From Thermohalobaculum sp039184865 (GTDB lineage Bacteria; Pseudomonadota; Alphaproteobacteria; Rhodobacterales; Rhodobacteraceae), in the NCBI GenBank assembly GCA_039184865.1, contig JBCDAV010000006.1, positions 124,001-188,000 of the forward strand: a DNA stretch of 64,000 nucleotides, read 5' to 3'. The translations under genes and the position numbers were made by a program. The notes below the pieces were generated by a model that saw nothing but the letters and a program-made list of their open reading frames with translations, was not told where the DNA came from and searched no databases. This document shows positions 17,137-26,540 of the stretch, in pieces; position 1 is the first letter of the stretch; each line of letters begins with the position of its first letter.

Positions 17137-18648
17137 ATGTTCGAACCCGCCCATGTCCACGTCGATTTTTCCGAGGATCAGCAGGCCGCCTGGGCAGTGG
17201 TGCTGGAGCGGTTGCAGGTCAATGGCGTGGATCTGGAGACCGGTGAGGTCGAGCCGCGCAACGAGGGGCCCGCCCGCACTGACGTGATCGCGATCACGGG
17301 CAAGGCGGGCTCGGGCAAGACGGTGCTGCTGGCCGAGATCGCGCACCGGCTGGAGGAGGCGGGGCTCGCGGTGATCCGGCCCGACTGGGAGCCTGCGCGC
17401 AAGGCCAACAAGCGCTCGTTCGCGGTGCTGGCGCCGACGAACAAGGCGGCCTCGGTCCTGCGAAACAAGGGCGTCCCGGCGACGACGATCCACCGGATCA
17501 TCTACACGCCGCAATACGATCCGGAATACGAGAAGCTGGCCGAGTGGCTGGAGGGCGAGCGCGCCGAGCGGCCCGAGGTCGAGGGGCTGGCCGAGGATGC
17601 GCTGGACCGGGCGGCGGCGTTCTTCAAGGAGCAGCCGAGCGTGCCTGCGGCGTTCGCGGCGATCGGCTTGCGCGGGGCGGACTTCATCACGGGCTGGAAG
17701 CGGCGGGATGCGCCGCTGGATATAGCACTTGTCGATGAAGGCTCGATGCTGGATGAGGCGGCATTGGAGGATCTGAGCGAGATCTTCGGGCAGATCGTGC
17801 TGTTCGGGGATCCGGCACAGTTGGCTCCGGTAAATGCGAAGGGGCGGATGCTGTTCGACACGCTGCCCGCGGGGCGGGTGAAGTCACTGGCGCGGGTGCA
17901 CCGGCAGGCGGCGGACAATCCGATCCTGGATCTGGCGCATCTGCTGGGGCGGGATGCGCTGGCGTTCGAGGATTTCGAGGAGGCGGTGCGCGAGGCGGCG
18001 GCGCGTGATGAGCGGGTCGTGGTGGCGCAGCGGGCGGATGCGGATTTGATGAAGCTGAGCCCGATGCTGGTCTGGCGCAACAAGACGCGGATGCGGCTGA
18101 TCAAGGCGTTCCGGGCGGCGCACCGGATCCCGGAGCAGGTGATGGTGCCCGGCGAGCCCTTGATCTGCGACGGGCTCGAGCTGCCGATGCGCCAGCGCAA
18201 GCAGCGGATGGATCTGGAGGCGCGCGGGCTGATCAAGGGGGCGCAGGCGACTTATCTGGGGCCGGGGCGCAAGCCCGGGTTCGCGCGGGTGAACATCGCG
18301 GGGACCGAGGAGCCCGGGATTTCGGTGGCGTCGATCATCCAGATCGAGGGGCCGGATCAGGAGGAACCGGTGGTGATCTCGGCGGCGCGGTCGGGGGCGC
18401 TATTCCTGCACGGGGCGGCGTGTACGATCCACAAGGCACAGGGCTCGCAGTGGCCGGACGTGCAGGTGTTCGCGCAGGATCTGTCGGCGGCGGCGTGGTC
18501 GGGCAATGAAGAAGCCGGCATCCAGCTCTGGAAGCGGCTGGCCTATGTGGCGATCACGCGGGCCGAGGAGCGGCTGCATTGGGTGACGCGGTCGATGATC
18601 TCGAAGCCGGATGAACCGTTGGGGGCGGCGGCGGAGACACCCGCCTAG
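17137..18648 (+). CDS. SF1 (RecD/Pif1-like) ATP-dependent DNA helicase
   Basis: This 503-residue protein has the ordered motifs of a superfamily 1 helicase: Walker A GKAGSGKT at 55-62, motif Ia 'VLAPTNKAASVL' near 95, Walker B 'LVDEGSMLDE' near 200, motif III 'VLFGDPAQLAPV' near 223, 'CTIHKAQGSQWPDV' near 430, and motif VI 'AYVAITRAEERL' near 468. Walker B has DEGS instead of the usual DEAS. No nuclease domain is visible. The ATG at 17137 follows AGGTG; a GTG at 17128 is possible. It starts 43 bp after the STAND gene on the same strand, so the pair may be one operon. Its stop overlaps the convergent acyltransferase gene by 4 bp. Confidence 0.85.
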   Translation: MFEPAHVHVDFSEDQQAAWAVVLERLQVNGVDLETGEVEPRNEGPARTDVIAITGKAGSGKTVLLAEIAHRLEEAGLAVIRPDWEPARKANKRSFAVLAPTNKAASVLRNKGVPATTIHRIIYTPQYDPEYEKLAEWLEGERAERPEVEGLAEDALDRAAAFFKEQPSVPAAFAAIGLRGADFITGWKRRDAPLDIALVDEGSMLDEAALEDLSEIFGQIVLFGDPAQLAPVNAKGRMLFDTLPAGRVKSLARVHRQAADNPILDLAHLLGRDALAFEDFEEAVREAAARDERVVVAQRADADLMKLSPMLVWRNKTRMRLIKAFRAAHRIPEQVMVPGEPLICDGLELPMRQRKQRMDLEARGLIKGAQATYLGPGRKPGFARVNIAGTEEPGISVASIIQIEGPDQEEPVVISAARSGALFLHGAACTIHKAQGSQWPDVQVFAQDLSAAAWSGNEEAGIQLWKRLAYVAITRAEERLHWVTRSMISKPDEPLGAAAETPA

Positions 18649-19778
18649 GAGACGGGGGCCGGGCGGGGGTCCGGGTGTGTCGGTGCGGGTGCGCGCGGCT
18701 TCAGCCAGGCGGTGCGCAGGGCGCGCTGGCATGGGCGCTCGAGAAAGCGGAAGACAAGTGCCGCGCCAACCGTGACCGCGGTGAGATAGGCGAAGAACAG
18801 CACGGGCGTGACCTCGACCGCGTGACCGTGTTGCCAGGCGATGCCGATGATCACGAGCTGGATCGGGAAGTGCAGCAGGTAGGTGCCGTAGGTGAGGTCT
18901 CCCACGGCGGCGAACCGGCGCCCGAAATGCGGCCAGCAGGTCTGCACGAGGACCGGCACGACGATGCAGAGCGGGGCGACGACAAACCAGAGGAGCATCA
19001 CGCCGTCGAATTCGGGCAGCGACGGGACGATGGCGCAGGCGGTGACGAGGGCTGCCACGGACACCGGCAGAAAGATCCGCGCGAATGTCCGGCGCGAGAA
19101 GCGGATGCGCGCCAGGTCCCAGGCCGCGCAGATCAGCCCGCCGGTGAAGAAGAAGAACAGTGCGTGGCCGAGCCTGTGGTTGATCTCGTGCACCAGTCCC
19201 GCGAGCAGGAGCGCCAGCACGATGTGACGCGGTGTCGTGAAGCGCAGTGCTGCCATCGCAAAGAACAGCGCGTAGGCTGCGGCCTCGCCCGAGACCGTCC
19301 AGATCGGCCCGTTGAAGGAAGACGGGGCGCCGATTCCCCATTCGCTGGCGAGGAAGAGCTGGAGGACGAACTGCTCGGAGGTGTTCGGTCCGAAGACGAT
19401 GTGGCCGCCCGAGGCGTCGGAAAACCACCACTGCGCCACGGCAACGAAGATCAGCGTCGCGAAATGCAGCGGATAGAGCCGGGAGAAGCGGTAGACGAAG
19501 AACTCCCAGGCTGTCGTCCGCCCGGACCCGATGCTGTCGCGATAGAGCCAGAAGAACACGAAGCCCGACATGCAGAAGAACACTTGGACCGCCGTCGCGC
19601 CGTATTCATAGATCGGGAAGAGCACGCCGTAGAAAATCTGGTCTTCGACGGAAAACCCGGCCGGGATGGCGCCGCCCGGCAGCAGATAGAAATACTTCAG
19701 ATGCATCAGGACGATAACGAACGCGGCGAGAGCGCGAATGATATCGAGTAGGTAGAAACGCTTGGGTGTCGCGACCAT
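18645..19778 (-). CDS. Acyltransferase family 3 membrane protein (OafA/YrhL-like)
   Basis: This roughly 377-residue polytopic inner-membrane protein would transfer acyl groups to cell-surface sugars or lipids. It begins 'FYLLDIIRALAAFVIVLMHL', with the conserved R and H of the family (R-A and H residues in the first membrane segment). It continues with about ten hydrophobic segments and 'FFCMSGFVFFWLYR' near residue 65. The ATG at 19778 is preferred over the TTG two codons earlier. It is a single gene, convergent with the helicase. The acceptor is unknown. Confidence 0.88.
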   Translation of the reverse strand: MVATPKRFYLLDIIRALAAFVIVLMHLKYFYLLPGGAIPAGFSVEDQIFYGVLFPIYEYGATAVQVFFCMSGFVFFWLYRDSIGSGRTTAWEFFVYRFSRLYPLHFATLIFVAVAQWWFSDASGGHIVFGPNTSEQFVLQLFLASEWGIGAPSSFNGPIWTVSGEAAAYALFFAMAALRFTTPRHIVLALLLAGLVHEINHRLGHALFFFFTGGLICAAWDLARIRFSRRTFARIFLPVSVAALVTACAIVPSLPEFDGVMLLWFVVAPLCIVVPVLVQTCWPHFGRRFAAVGDLTYGTYLLHFPIQLVIIGIAWQHGHAVEVTPVLFFAYLTAVTVGAALVFRFLERPCQRALRTAWLKPRAPAPTHPDPRPAPVS

Positions 19779-19930
19779 TGGCAAAGCGTTCTGAGCCTAT
19801 GGTTAACAAGTGATTAATCCATGGGTTGAGAATAGCGTTTTGCAATCGCGTAATCGCGGTTGTGTTACGATTGTGTCGCGCCGCCAATCGAGTATGAAGC
19901 CCACGAAGCAGCGAGCAGGCGGGGCCGGCA

Positions 19931-21496
19931 ATGAAGAAGTTTCTGTTCTGGGGTGTCGGCATTCTGGCTTTGGCCGCCGCCGGTTGGTCGGCGCTCTGGT
20001 TCCAGGGCCGGTCCGAACTGGAAAAGCGGATCGATCTGGAGGTGTCGCGCGCCGAGGCGCAGGGCCGGACGATCACGTGGACGGACAGGACCATCAATGG
20101 GTTTCCGGCAGGCTATGACCTGATTCTGACCGGCGTCGCGGTGACAGACGCCGAGACCGGCACGCTCGTGCGCATCCCCGAAGTGCGCTCCCGCATCGAT
20201 GCCTCGTCGATTGTGCGGCTCGACGCCATGCTGCTGGGCGAGATCCGTATCGACATGCCGATCACGGAAGAGACGCGCCAGACTGACCCGCGGCTGCCGC
20301 CGGTCTTGAAACTGGTTGGCGAGAACGAAGGCCTGCGTCTGGTGATTGAGGATCTCTCCGGCGTGACACGCACCGGCAAGCTTGTCGCCGACCGGTCGGA
20401 CTGGCGCGTCGAGCAGGACGACTTTCCAAACCGCCTGTTTCTGGAACTCGAGCGCGTCGAGAGTGGACTGACCGACCGGGGCGAGATGCAATCATCGAGC
20501 CTCGTCTTCGGGCGCCTTGGGCTGCGCGTCGAGGGTGAGGATGGCGGGCAGGCGGCGCGGATGGAGCTCGACATCGAGGATCTGAGCCTGACAGCGACGA
20601 GCAGGGATGTCGGCGAAGGCGGCTGGGAAGCCCTATTGCGCGGCACCGATGGAATGCTGGAGGTCGCCTACCAGACCGGCCAGATAGATGCGCTGGCCGA
20701 GCTTGCCGGAACCTCGCAGGATCCGGGGTGGCGTTACGGGTATGCGGCCTCGGCCGGAACGGGAGTCATTTCGCTTGGCGAGGGACGTGCCGAGGTTCGT
20801 GCAGAGCGGCGCCAGCCGGTCTTCACGCTCGATCCGTCGGATGCCGCTACCAGCTTGCGCGGATCGATCCAGGCCGAGGCAATCCAGACGCTCTACGCGC
20901 TGCCGATCGCCCCGACGCCGGCACCAGAGGCGGCTCAGTTGCGACTGGCTGCAATCGACCTGAAGGGCGACGACGTGTTCTGGGTCTTCGCTGATCCTGA
21001 TAAGGTTCTGGATCGGTCGGCGGCAGAGGTTTTGCTGGATATCGAGGCCACGGTGAAGGTTACCGGATCCGACGGCGCCGCGGGATTGGCCGGTGGTCCT
21101 CCGTTCGAGCTGTCGAATATCAGCGTCAATGACGCGTCGGTCTCGGCGCTGGGTGGCAAGGTGCGCCTGTCCGGAGATATCGAACTCGTGCAGCCCGTGA
21201 ACCTTCCGGTCGGCGCGCTGGACCTGCGCCTCACCGGAATGGACGCGGTGATCGGCGGTCTCGGCCGCGCGGGCTTTTTCGACGGGCTGGAACGCACGGG
21301 GCCTTTGCGTCCGCTTTACGAGGCGGCGGGCATACAGGTTCTGACGAGTGATGCTCCGCTGACAGATGACGCTGCATCCGATGTGGCAGAGCTTTTGCAG
21401 GTGCTGACGCGTCCCTCGGACGATCCGGCCACTCGGACCTCCGAAGTGCGGTTTGGCCAGGAGGGTTTCTCCGTGAACGGCGTTTCGTTTCCTTAG
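19931..21496 (+). CDS. DUF2125-type envelope protein
   Basis: This 521-residue protein has an N-terminal membrane anchor or signal (residues 4-24) and a long beta-rich periplasmic part. The 'TINGFPAGYDLILTGVAV' segment near residue 55 matches the GFP motif of DUF2125 proteins common in Rhodobacterales. The assignment is from pattern memory. The function is unknown; the layout recalls AsmA- or YdgA-like envelope proteins. It stands alone on its strand. The 266 bp that follow carry no gene that I can support. Confidence 0.65.
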   Translation: MKKFLFWGVGILALAAAGWSALWFQGRSELEKRIDLEVSRAEAQGRTITWTDRTINGFPAGYDLILTGVAVTDAETGTLVRIPEVRSRIDASSIVRLDAMLLGEIRIDMPITEETRQTDPRLPPVLKLVGENEGLRLVIEDLSGVTRTGKLVADRSDWRVEQDDFPNRLFLELERVESGLTDRGEMQSSSLVFGRLGLRVEGEDGGQAARMELDIEDLSLTATSRDVGEGGWEALLRGTDGMLEVAYQTGQIDALAELAGTSQDPGWRYGYAASAGTGVISLGEGRAEVRAERRQPVFTLDPSDAATSLRGSIQAEAIQTLYALPIAPTPAPEAAQLRLAAIDLKGDDVFWVFADPDKVLDRSAAEVLLDIEATVKVTGSDGAAGLAGGPPFELSNISVNDASVSALGGKVRLSGDIELVQPVNLPVGALDLRLTGMDAVIGGLGRAGFFDGLERTGPLRPLYEAAGIQVLTSDAPLTDDAASDVAELLQVLTRPSDDPATRTSEVRFGQEGFSVNGVSFP

Positions 21497-21762
21497 TCGA
21501 GGGCGTTCTGCGCGTCACACGATCTTAGACCGCGACGGTCTGTGGTGCGATCCCGGATAGGTCGTTCAGCGATCCGGCCCCCGGGGCGCAGGAAATTGAT
21601 CGCTGGAAATCCTCGGTCAACGATTTCGCTGTACCGCGTCAGGGATCGCTCGCGCGCGCTTGCAAAACCGGCTTCGGCGCGGCGAAACGACAGATTTGCG
21701 GCGGGGCGGCCTCTGGTAGAAGACGCCCTCACCGCAGGAAGCCCGCTGTCTGGAGGCAGTTG
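21497..21762. other. Intergenic stretch without recognisable features
   Basis: These 266 bases lie between the DUF2125-type gene and a methyltransferase gene on the same strand. I see no convincing reading frame, hairpin or repeat. The methyltransferase ribosome site (GGAGG) is at its end. Confidence 0.4.
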
Positions 21763-22488
21763 ATGTCGAAAACCGCCTGGTCGCCCATGGGCGAGAAACT
21801 GAAGGCCGTTCTCCCGGGCGCCGTTTGGAGCTATATCCGCCGGGTTGGCTCGGCCGTGCTTACGCCGTTCCGGTTCAGCTTCGGCATGGGGCACTTCCGC
21901 AGTTGCCTCGCCGCGCGCGCCATCGACCGCGATGGCAAGCCGCTGCCCTGGTACACCTACCCGGCCATTGACGCGGTCCAGTACAAAAACTTCTCTGGGC
22001 GCAAGGTATTGGAGTTTGGCGGCGGCCAGTCGACGCGCTGGTGGTCGGCGCGTGCCGACCGTGTCGTCACGATCGAACCGAACGAGACCTGGGCGAACGA
22101 GCTTAAATCGGCGGTCGGTGCCAATGTCGATGTGCACCACGTGCCGATCGATCGAGAAACCCGCGATGTCAGCAAGGTGCGCGCGGCGATCGAAAGTTCG
22201 GGGGTGGACCATTTCGACGTGATCGTGGTCGACGGGCACCTGCGCCGCGAGGCTGCGCTGATGACGGTGAGCATGCTGACCGATGACGGCGTGATGATCT
22301 TCGACAACGCGCAGTCCAACAAGTTTCACGAAGTGACGGCCGAGACCGGGCACACCCGGATTGATTTCCACGGCTGGTGGCCGGGCGTGCACACGCGCGG
22401 TTGCACCTCGTTCGCCTTCAAGGGCGATTGCTTCCTGTTCCGGCCCGAAGACCCGGTGATCGACGTCGAGGCGACGCGCCCGGCCTGA
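21763..22488 (+). CDS. Class I SAM-dependent methyltransferase-like protein
   Basis: This 241-residue protein has a Rossmann methyltransferase core: motif I 'VLEFGGGQSTRWW' near residue 80, an acidic end of strand 2 in 'VVTIEPNETW', and 'FDVIVVDGHLRREAAL' near residue 148. The arrangement resembles sugar- or FkbM-type methyltransferases, but the acceptor cannot be read from the sequence. A GGAGG site lies seven bases before the ATG. No operon partner is evident. Confidence 0.72.
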   Translation: MSKTAWSPMGEKLKAVLPGAVWSYIRRVGSAVLTPFRFSFGMGHFRSCLAARAIDRDGKPLPWYTYPAIDAVQYKNFSGRKVLEFGGGQSTRWWSARADRVVTIEPNETWANELKSAVGANVDVHHVPIDRETRDVSKVRAAIESSGVDHFDVIVVDGHLRREAALMTVSMLTDDGVMIFDNAQSNKFHEVTAETGHTRIDFHGWWPGVHTRGCTSFAFKGDCFLFRPEDPVIDVEATRPA

Positions 22489-22603
22489 GCCGGTGCCGGA
22501 GAAACATCCGCAAATTTGATCGGCGGCGCTGTGTCGATTTCGTCCGGCGCGCTATGTCTGCGGCAACACACCACGCGTCCTGATGCTTCTCCGGAGATTT
22601 TCC

Positions 22604-24910
22604 ATGATGCGCCTGTACCCGGGGCACATTCCGCTCAGCCTCGTCACTTTCGCCGTTGCGCTCGTTCTCGGTGGATGTGCGATCCTGCAGGGACCGCCGG
22701 GTCCCGTGACGGCCGACGCGCGGCTAAGCGCCCTGCCGACGCAGGGGCTGCCGGTCGAGCGCCCGGTCGAGATCCGCTGGAGCGACCGGATGGTGCCGTT
22801 CATCACCGCCGAGACGGACGGCGATGCGGCCTTCGCGCTGGGACTGGTGCACGCGCATCTCAGGCTCGGCCAGATGGCGATTGCCCGGCAGGTGACACAG
22901 GGCCGGATCAGCGAGATGGCCGGGCCGTTCACAACGGATATCGATGCGGCATTGCGCGCGTTCGACTTTGGGCGGGCCGCGCCGGAGATCCTCGCCGCAA
23001 TGCCGCCGGAGACGCGGACCTGGATGGACCGCTATGTCGAGGGCATCAACTTCTATGCCGACCGGATCCCCGACGATGCATGGCCGCATGAGTTCGCCGT
23101 TGGCGGGCTCGACTGGGAGCCGTGGACGGCGGAGGATACGATCAGGCTCGGGCGGGCTTCGGGCATCGACATCAACTGGGGTGTCTGGATCAGCTTGTTG
23201 CAAATAGAAGACTCCGCATTGCGCGAGCGGGCGTTGGGCCGCCTGGTCGGCCTGTCGCGCGACGGGCGGGCGACCTTCGGCGACAGCGACCGGCGCTTCG
23301 CGGGGCTCGAGCCGTTCGAGCAGATCGTTGAGCTCGGCACGGCGACAGGAAAATCCGGCTCGAACAGTTTCGTGCTGTCGCCGGAACGCAGTGCCTCGGG
23401 TGCGGCGCTGATCGCCAACGATCCGCACCTGGGGTTCTTCATCCCGAATGTCTGGCTGATCGCCGGCCTGCGCTCGCCGTCCTACGAGGTGGTCGGGATG
23501 ATGGTGCCGGGCACGCCGGTCTTCGGGTTTGGGCGGACGCCGCATCTGGCGTGGGGCGGGACCAACCTGCGTGCGACGACGTCGGAGCTGGTCGATGTCA
23601 GCGATCTGCCGCCGGATGCGATCGAGACGATCGATCACGATATTGGCGTACGTTTCTGGTTCGACGAGCACTGGCAGACGCGCCGCACGAAATACGGGCC
23701 GATCATGTCGGGCATCACCGAGCTGTTCGGCGAGACGCCGGATTTCGCGATCAACTGGGTCGGACACCGTGTCACGGACGAGACGACGGCGCTGCTCGGC
23801 GCCATGAAGGCACGCGGGTTCGAGGACTTTCGCACTGCGATGAAGGACTTCGCGCTGCCGTCGCAGACCTTTCTGGTCGCCACACGCGACGGCACGATCG
23901 CCAGCATGATCGCGACCGGGGTGCCGGCGCGGCCGGAGAACGATCCGCTGCGGGTCATCGCCTCGCCGGAGCGGACCGAGCGGCACTGGCAGCGGGTGGT
24001 CTCGGGCGATCAGTTGCCGTTTGAGGTCAACCCGCCGGAGGGCTTCCTTGCCTCGGCCAACAACCGCCCCACGGCCGACGAAAGCACGCCCTACGGCGGC
24101 ACCTTTCCGCAGGACGAGCGCGTGCGCCGGATCGTCGAAATTCTTCAGGCCCGCTCGGACTGGACGGCCGAGGACCTCGCGGCTGTACAGATGGATGCGG
24201 TTTCGCCGCTGAGCCGCGAACTGATCGCAGCCGTGCGTGAGCGGCTGATTGCGGCGGGGCAGGCCGATCCTGCCTTTTCGGAAGCGGTCGAACTGATCGT
24301 GAACTGGGATGGAGACTACGCGGTCGACTCGCGTGCTGCACCCGTATTCGAGGCCTTTGCCGAGCGCTTCGTGCGCGCTGCCTATGACGGGCTGGGCCGG
24401 GCGGAGGAGGCAGGGATCTATCTGCGATTCAGCCGAGCGCGGCGACTGTTGCTGGATGATTTGCCGGATCTCGACGATGCCGGGTGGGGTGCAGCACTGG
24501 CGGCATCGCTGCCGGCGGCGGCCGAGGTTGCGGCCGAGGGCACGCGCTGGGGCGACATTCACCGCATCGCGGTCGGCCACGTGCTCTCACGCATCCCGTA
24601 TCTCGGCGAACCCTATCTCGAGCGCCTGGTGCCCGTGCCGGGCGCCAAGGAGACGATCTTCAAGACCGCGCATTCGCCGTCGGATGCGCCGCATGTGGCG
24701 ACGTTCGGCGCGCAGGCCCGGCACGTCTCTGACATGGCCGATCCGGACGCGAACCACTTCGTTCTGTTCGGCGGGCAGGACGGCTGGATCGGAAGCCCGG
24801 CCTTCTCGGATCAGGTGCCGCTCTGGCGCACGGGCAGGCTGGTGCAGGTGCCAATGACACCCGAGGCGGTGCGCGCGGCCCATCCGCTTCGCATGATGCT
24901 GCAACCATGA
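22604..24910 (+). CDS. Penicillin acylase-family lipoprotein (Ntn hydrolase)
   Basis: This 768-residue protein belongs to the S45 penicillin/acyl-homoserine lactone acylase family. Its members cleave themselves to expose an N-terminal serine and hydrolyse amides. A lipoprotein signal (lipobox LGGC) is followed by the alpha part ('VHAHLRLGQMAIARQVTQGR'). The maturation site is 'GKSGSNSFVLSPERSASG', where the Ser of GSNSF is the likely nucleophile, and 'ALIANDPHLGF' follows, as in the family. The ATG at 22604 has CCGGAG upstream; one at 22583 is also in frame. Substrates could be AHL signals, peptides or beta-lactams; this is not resolvable. Confidence 0.88.
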   Translation: MMRLYPGHIPLSLVTFAVALVLGGCAILQGPPGPVTADARLSALPTQGLPVERPVEIRWSDRMVPFITAETDGDAAFALGLVHAHLRLGQMAIARQVTQGRISEMAGPFTTDIDAALRAFDFGRAAPEILAAMPPETRTWMDRYVEGINFYADRIPDDAWPHEFAVGGLDWEPWTAEDTIRLGRASGIDINWGVWISLLQIEDSALRERALGRLVGLSRDGRATFGDSDRRFAGLEPFEQIVELGTATGKSGSNSFVLSPERSASGAALIANDPHLGFFIPNVWLIAGLRSPSYEVVGMMVPGTPVFGFGRTPHLAWGGTNLRATTSELVDVSDLPPDAIETIDHDIGVRFWFDEHWQTRRTKYGPIMSGITELFGETPDFAINWVGHRVTDETTALLGAMKARGFEDFRTAMKDFALPSQTFLVATRDGTIASMIATGVPARPENDPLRVIASPERTERHWQRVVSGDQLPFEVNPPEGFLASANNRPTADESTPYGGTFPQDERVRRIVEILQARSDWTAEDLAAVQMDAVSPLSRELIAAVRERLIAAGQADPAFSEAVELIVNWDGDYAVDSRAAPVFEAFAERFVRAAYDGLGRAEEAGIYLRFSRARRLLLDDLPDLDDAGWGAALAASLPAAAEVAAEGTRWGDIHRIAVGHVLSRIPYLGEPYLERLVPVPGAKETIFKTAHSPSDAPHVATFGAQARHVSDMADPDANHFVLFGGQDGWIGSPAFSDQVPLWRTGRLVQVPMTPEAVRAAHPLRMMLQP

Positions 24911-25007
24911 ACCTTCACGTGCGGCGGCATGTACTCTTTTGGCAGGCGGGCCGCTCGCCCTATGTGTCGTCAGTCAGTATCGGATTTTGAACCTGGCGGA
25001 GCAGACA

Positions 25008-25457
25008 ATGCAGGTACATTTCGTCTACGGCACCGAGACCAGCACCGCGGAATTTCTCTGCGAAGATCTGAGCAATGCGCTGCCGGACGGCTGCTCCGGG
25101 ACCGTTTCGAGCATGGAGACGGTCGATCCCACGACCCTCGACAGCTCCACGTTCTACGTGCTGGTGTCCTCGACCTTCGGCAGCGGCGACGTGCCGGGCA
25201 CGGCGGTCGACTTCTACGAGAAGCTGCAGAAGCAGTCTCCGGATCTCAGCCATGTGCGCTTTGCGGTTTTTGGGCTGGGCGACACGACGTTTGGCGAGAC
25301 CTACAATCAGGGTTCCGAGAAGCTGATGACGCAGATGCTGGCGTGCAAGGCGACCATGGTCGGCGAACGCGGTTTGTTTGACTCCTCGTCGCCCGATATG
25401 CCTGAGGACATTGCGGTGCCGTGGCTGCTCGGCATCCTGGAGACCACCGACGCCTGA
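25008..25457 (+). CDS. Short-chain flavodoxin (MioC-like)
   Basis: This 149-residue protein matches the flavodoxin fold. The FMN phosphate loop is 'VYGTETSTAEFLCEDL' at residues 6-21. 'LVSSTFGSGDVP' near residue 55 and 'FAVFGLGDTTFGETYNQGS' near residue 85 contact the isoalloxazine ring. It likely carries one or two electrons in the cytoplasm. GCGGAG precedes the ATG. It is a single gene and the partner reductase is not evident nearby. Confidence 0.9.
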   Translation: MQVHFVYGTETSTAEFLCEDLSNALPDGCSGTVSSMETVDPTTLDSSTFYVLVSSTFGSGDVPGTAVDFYEKLQKQSPDLSHVRFAVFGLGDTTFGETYNQGSEKLMTQMLACKATMVGERGLFDSSSPDMPEDIAVPWLLGILETTDA

Positions 25458-25517
25458 GGCTTGGCGCCCCCGGTTCTGGTAGCTCACACATCTTTTGCCA
25501 GACTGCGAGCGCTCTGA

Positions 25518-26105
25518 CGCAAACTGGAAGAGGTTTCTCGCATTTATCGGGATGCGGCGAGGCCGTTCGCAAAGTTATCAGGCCTTGTGGATAGGTTTGA
25601 ACAAGACGAAGGTGGCGACCTGTTCGCCGACTTGACCGCAAGAGGAACAATCGGGCCGGGGGGACTGCGTCTCATCCTCGATCCAGGCGCTTTTTCCGAG
25701 CAGCTCGCCGTCGCACCCGACCGCATTGACCCCGAGAATCTTAAGTTGGATTGCAGCCTCAGTCTCCGCCGCCGCGGCATTGAGGCGAAGCTGGTTTTCA
25801 ATGATGACGCGCCGCAAGTCGACCCAATGTTGCTGCGCAACGTCGCGAAAGCCTATGCGTGGTTCGATGAGATCAAGGGCGGAACGACGGTCCGAGAAAT
25901 CGTCAAGGGTGAGGGTGTCACCCGTCAGCGCGTTACAGCGATCATCGATCTCGTTTTTCTCGCCCCGGACATCGTGCGGCGCGTCGTCGAAGGGCGTCAG
26001 CCCGTCGAAGTGACATCGGAACGGTTGATCAAGTCACAGAAACCGACGCACTGGAGTGAACAACGCGCAACGTTGGTGCAGGTGACCGACTCCCAGACGC
26101 CTTAA
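25518..26105 (+). pseudogene. C-terminal relic of a serine recombinase
   Basis: The frame is open from 25518, just after an in-frame TGA at 25515; the only usable start is a GTG at 25587. The C-terminal part ('YAWFDEIKGGTTVREIVKGE', 'GVTRQRVTAIIDLVFLAPDIV', 'EGRQPVEVTSERLIKS') matches the C-terminal DNA-binding region found in Pin/resolvase-type large serine recombinases. The catalytic resolvase domain is absent upstream. In-frame coding similarity seems to continue through the stop ('FARLRAL' before it), so the gene is truncated and decayed. It lies 175 bp from tRNA-Ser, a typical landing site for mobile DNA. Confidence 0.65.
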
Positions 26106-26279
26106 ACACCCGCCTTCCCCCAAACGGACCCGTCAAATCAGTGTTTTGAGACGACGGCCGACGATCAGCCGGTTAGATCTGACAGCCCGGTCCCAGCTCG
26201 CACGTCTCCACTGCTAACCCCCGGAAACATCGGACATTTACGACAAGACGGCGGAGTTCAGTGAACTATTAGGACTGAG

Positions 26280-26367
26280 TGGCGGAGAGGGTGGGATTCG
26301 AACCCACGGAACCTCTCGGTTCAACGGTTTTCAAGACCGCCGCAATCGACCACTCTGCCACCTCTCC
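26280..26367 (-). tRNA. tRNA-Ser (anticodon UGA)
   Basis: On the minus strand the acceptor arm GGAGAGG pairs with CCTCTCC, with discriminator G and encoded CCA. The anticodon stem CGGT/ACCG holds the loop CTTGAAA, giving anticodon UGA (serine). There is a long variable arm (ACCGAGAGGT region) and a T-loop GGTTCGAATCC. Eighty-eight bases including CCA is right for a class II serine tRNA. Confidence 0.96.
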
Positions 26368-26540
26368 GACCCGCAGCGGCATACTCATTCATCGCCACAA
26401 AGAAAAGGTTGAAATGCCTACGACACCCAGACGGCGCGTCGGTTGACTGGAGATGCCGGAGCGCTTTCAGATGTGAAAAAAGGCTTGGCGGCGGTCGAGC
26501 CTCTTGGCTTGAAATTTTGGGGTCGTCGTTGTCGCCGCTG

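Noticed and set aside
22724..24580. 618-codon open frame on the minus strand
   Set aside because: It lies fully antisense to the penicillin acylase gene, is rich in Arg/Pro/Gln as expected for a high-GC shadow, and shows no domain.
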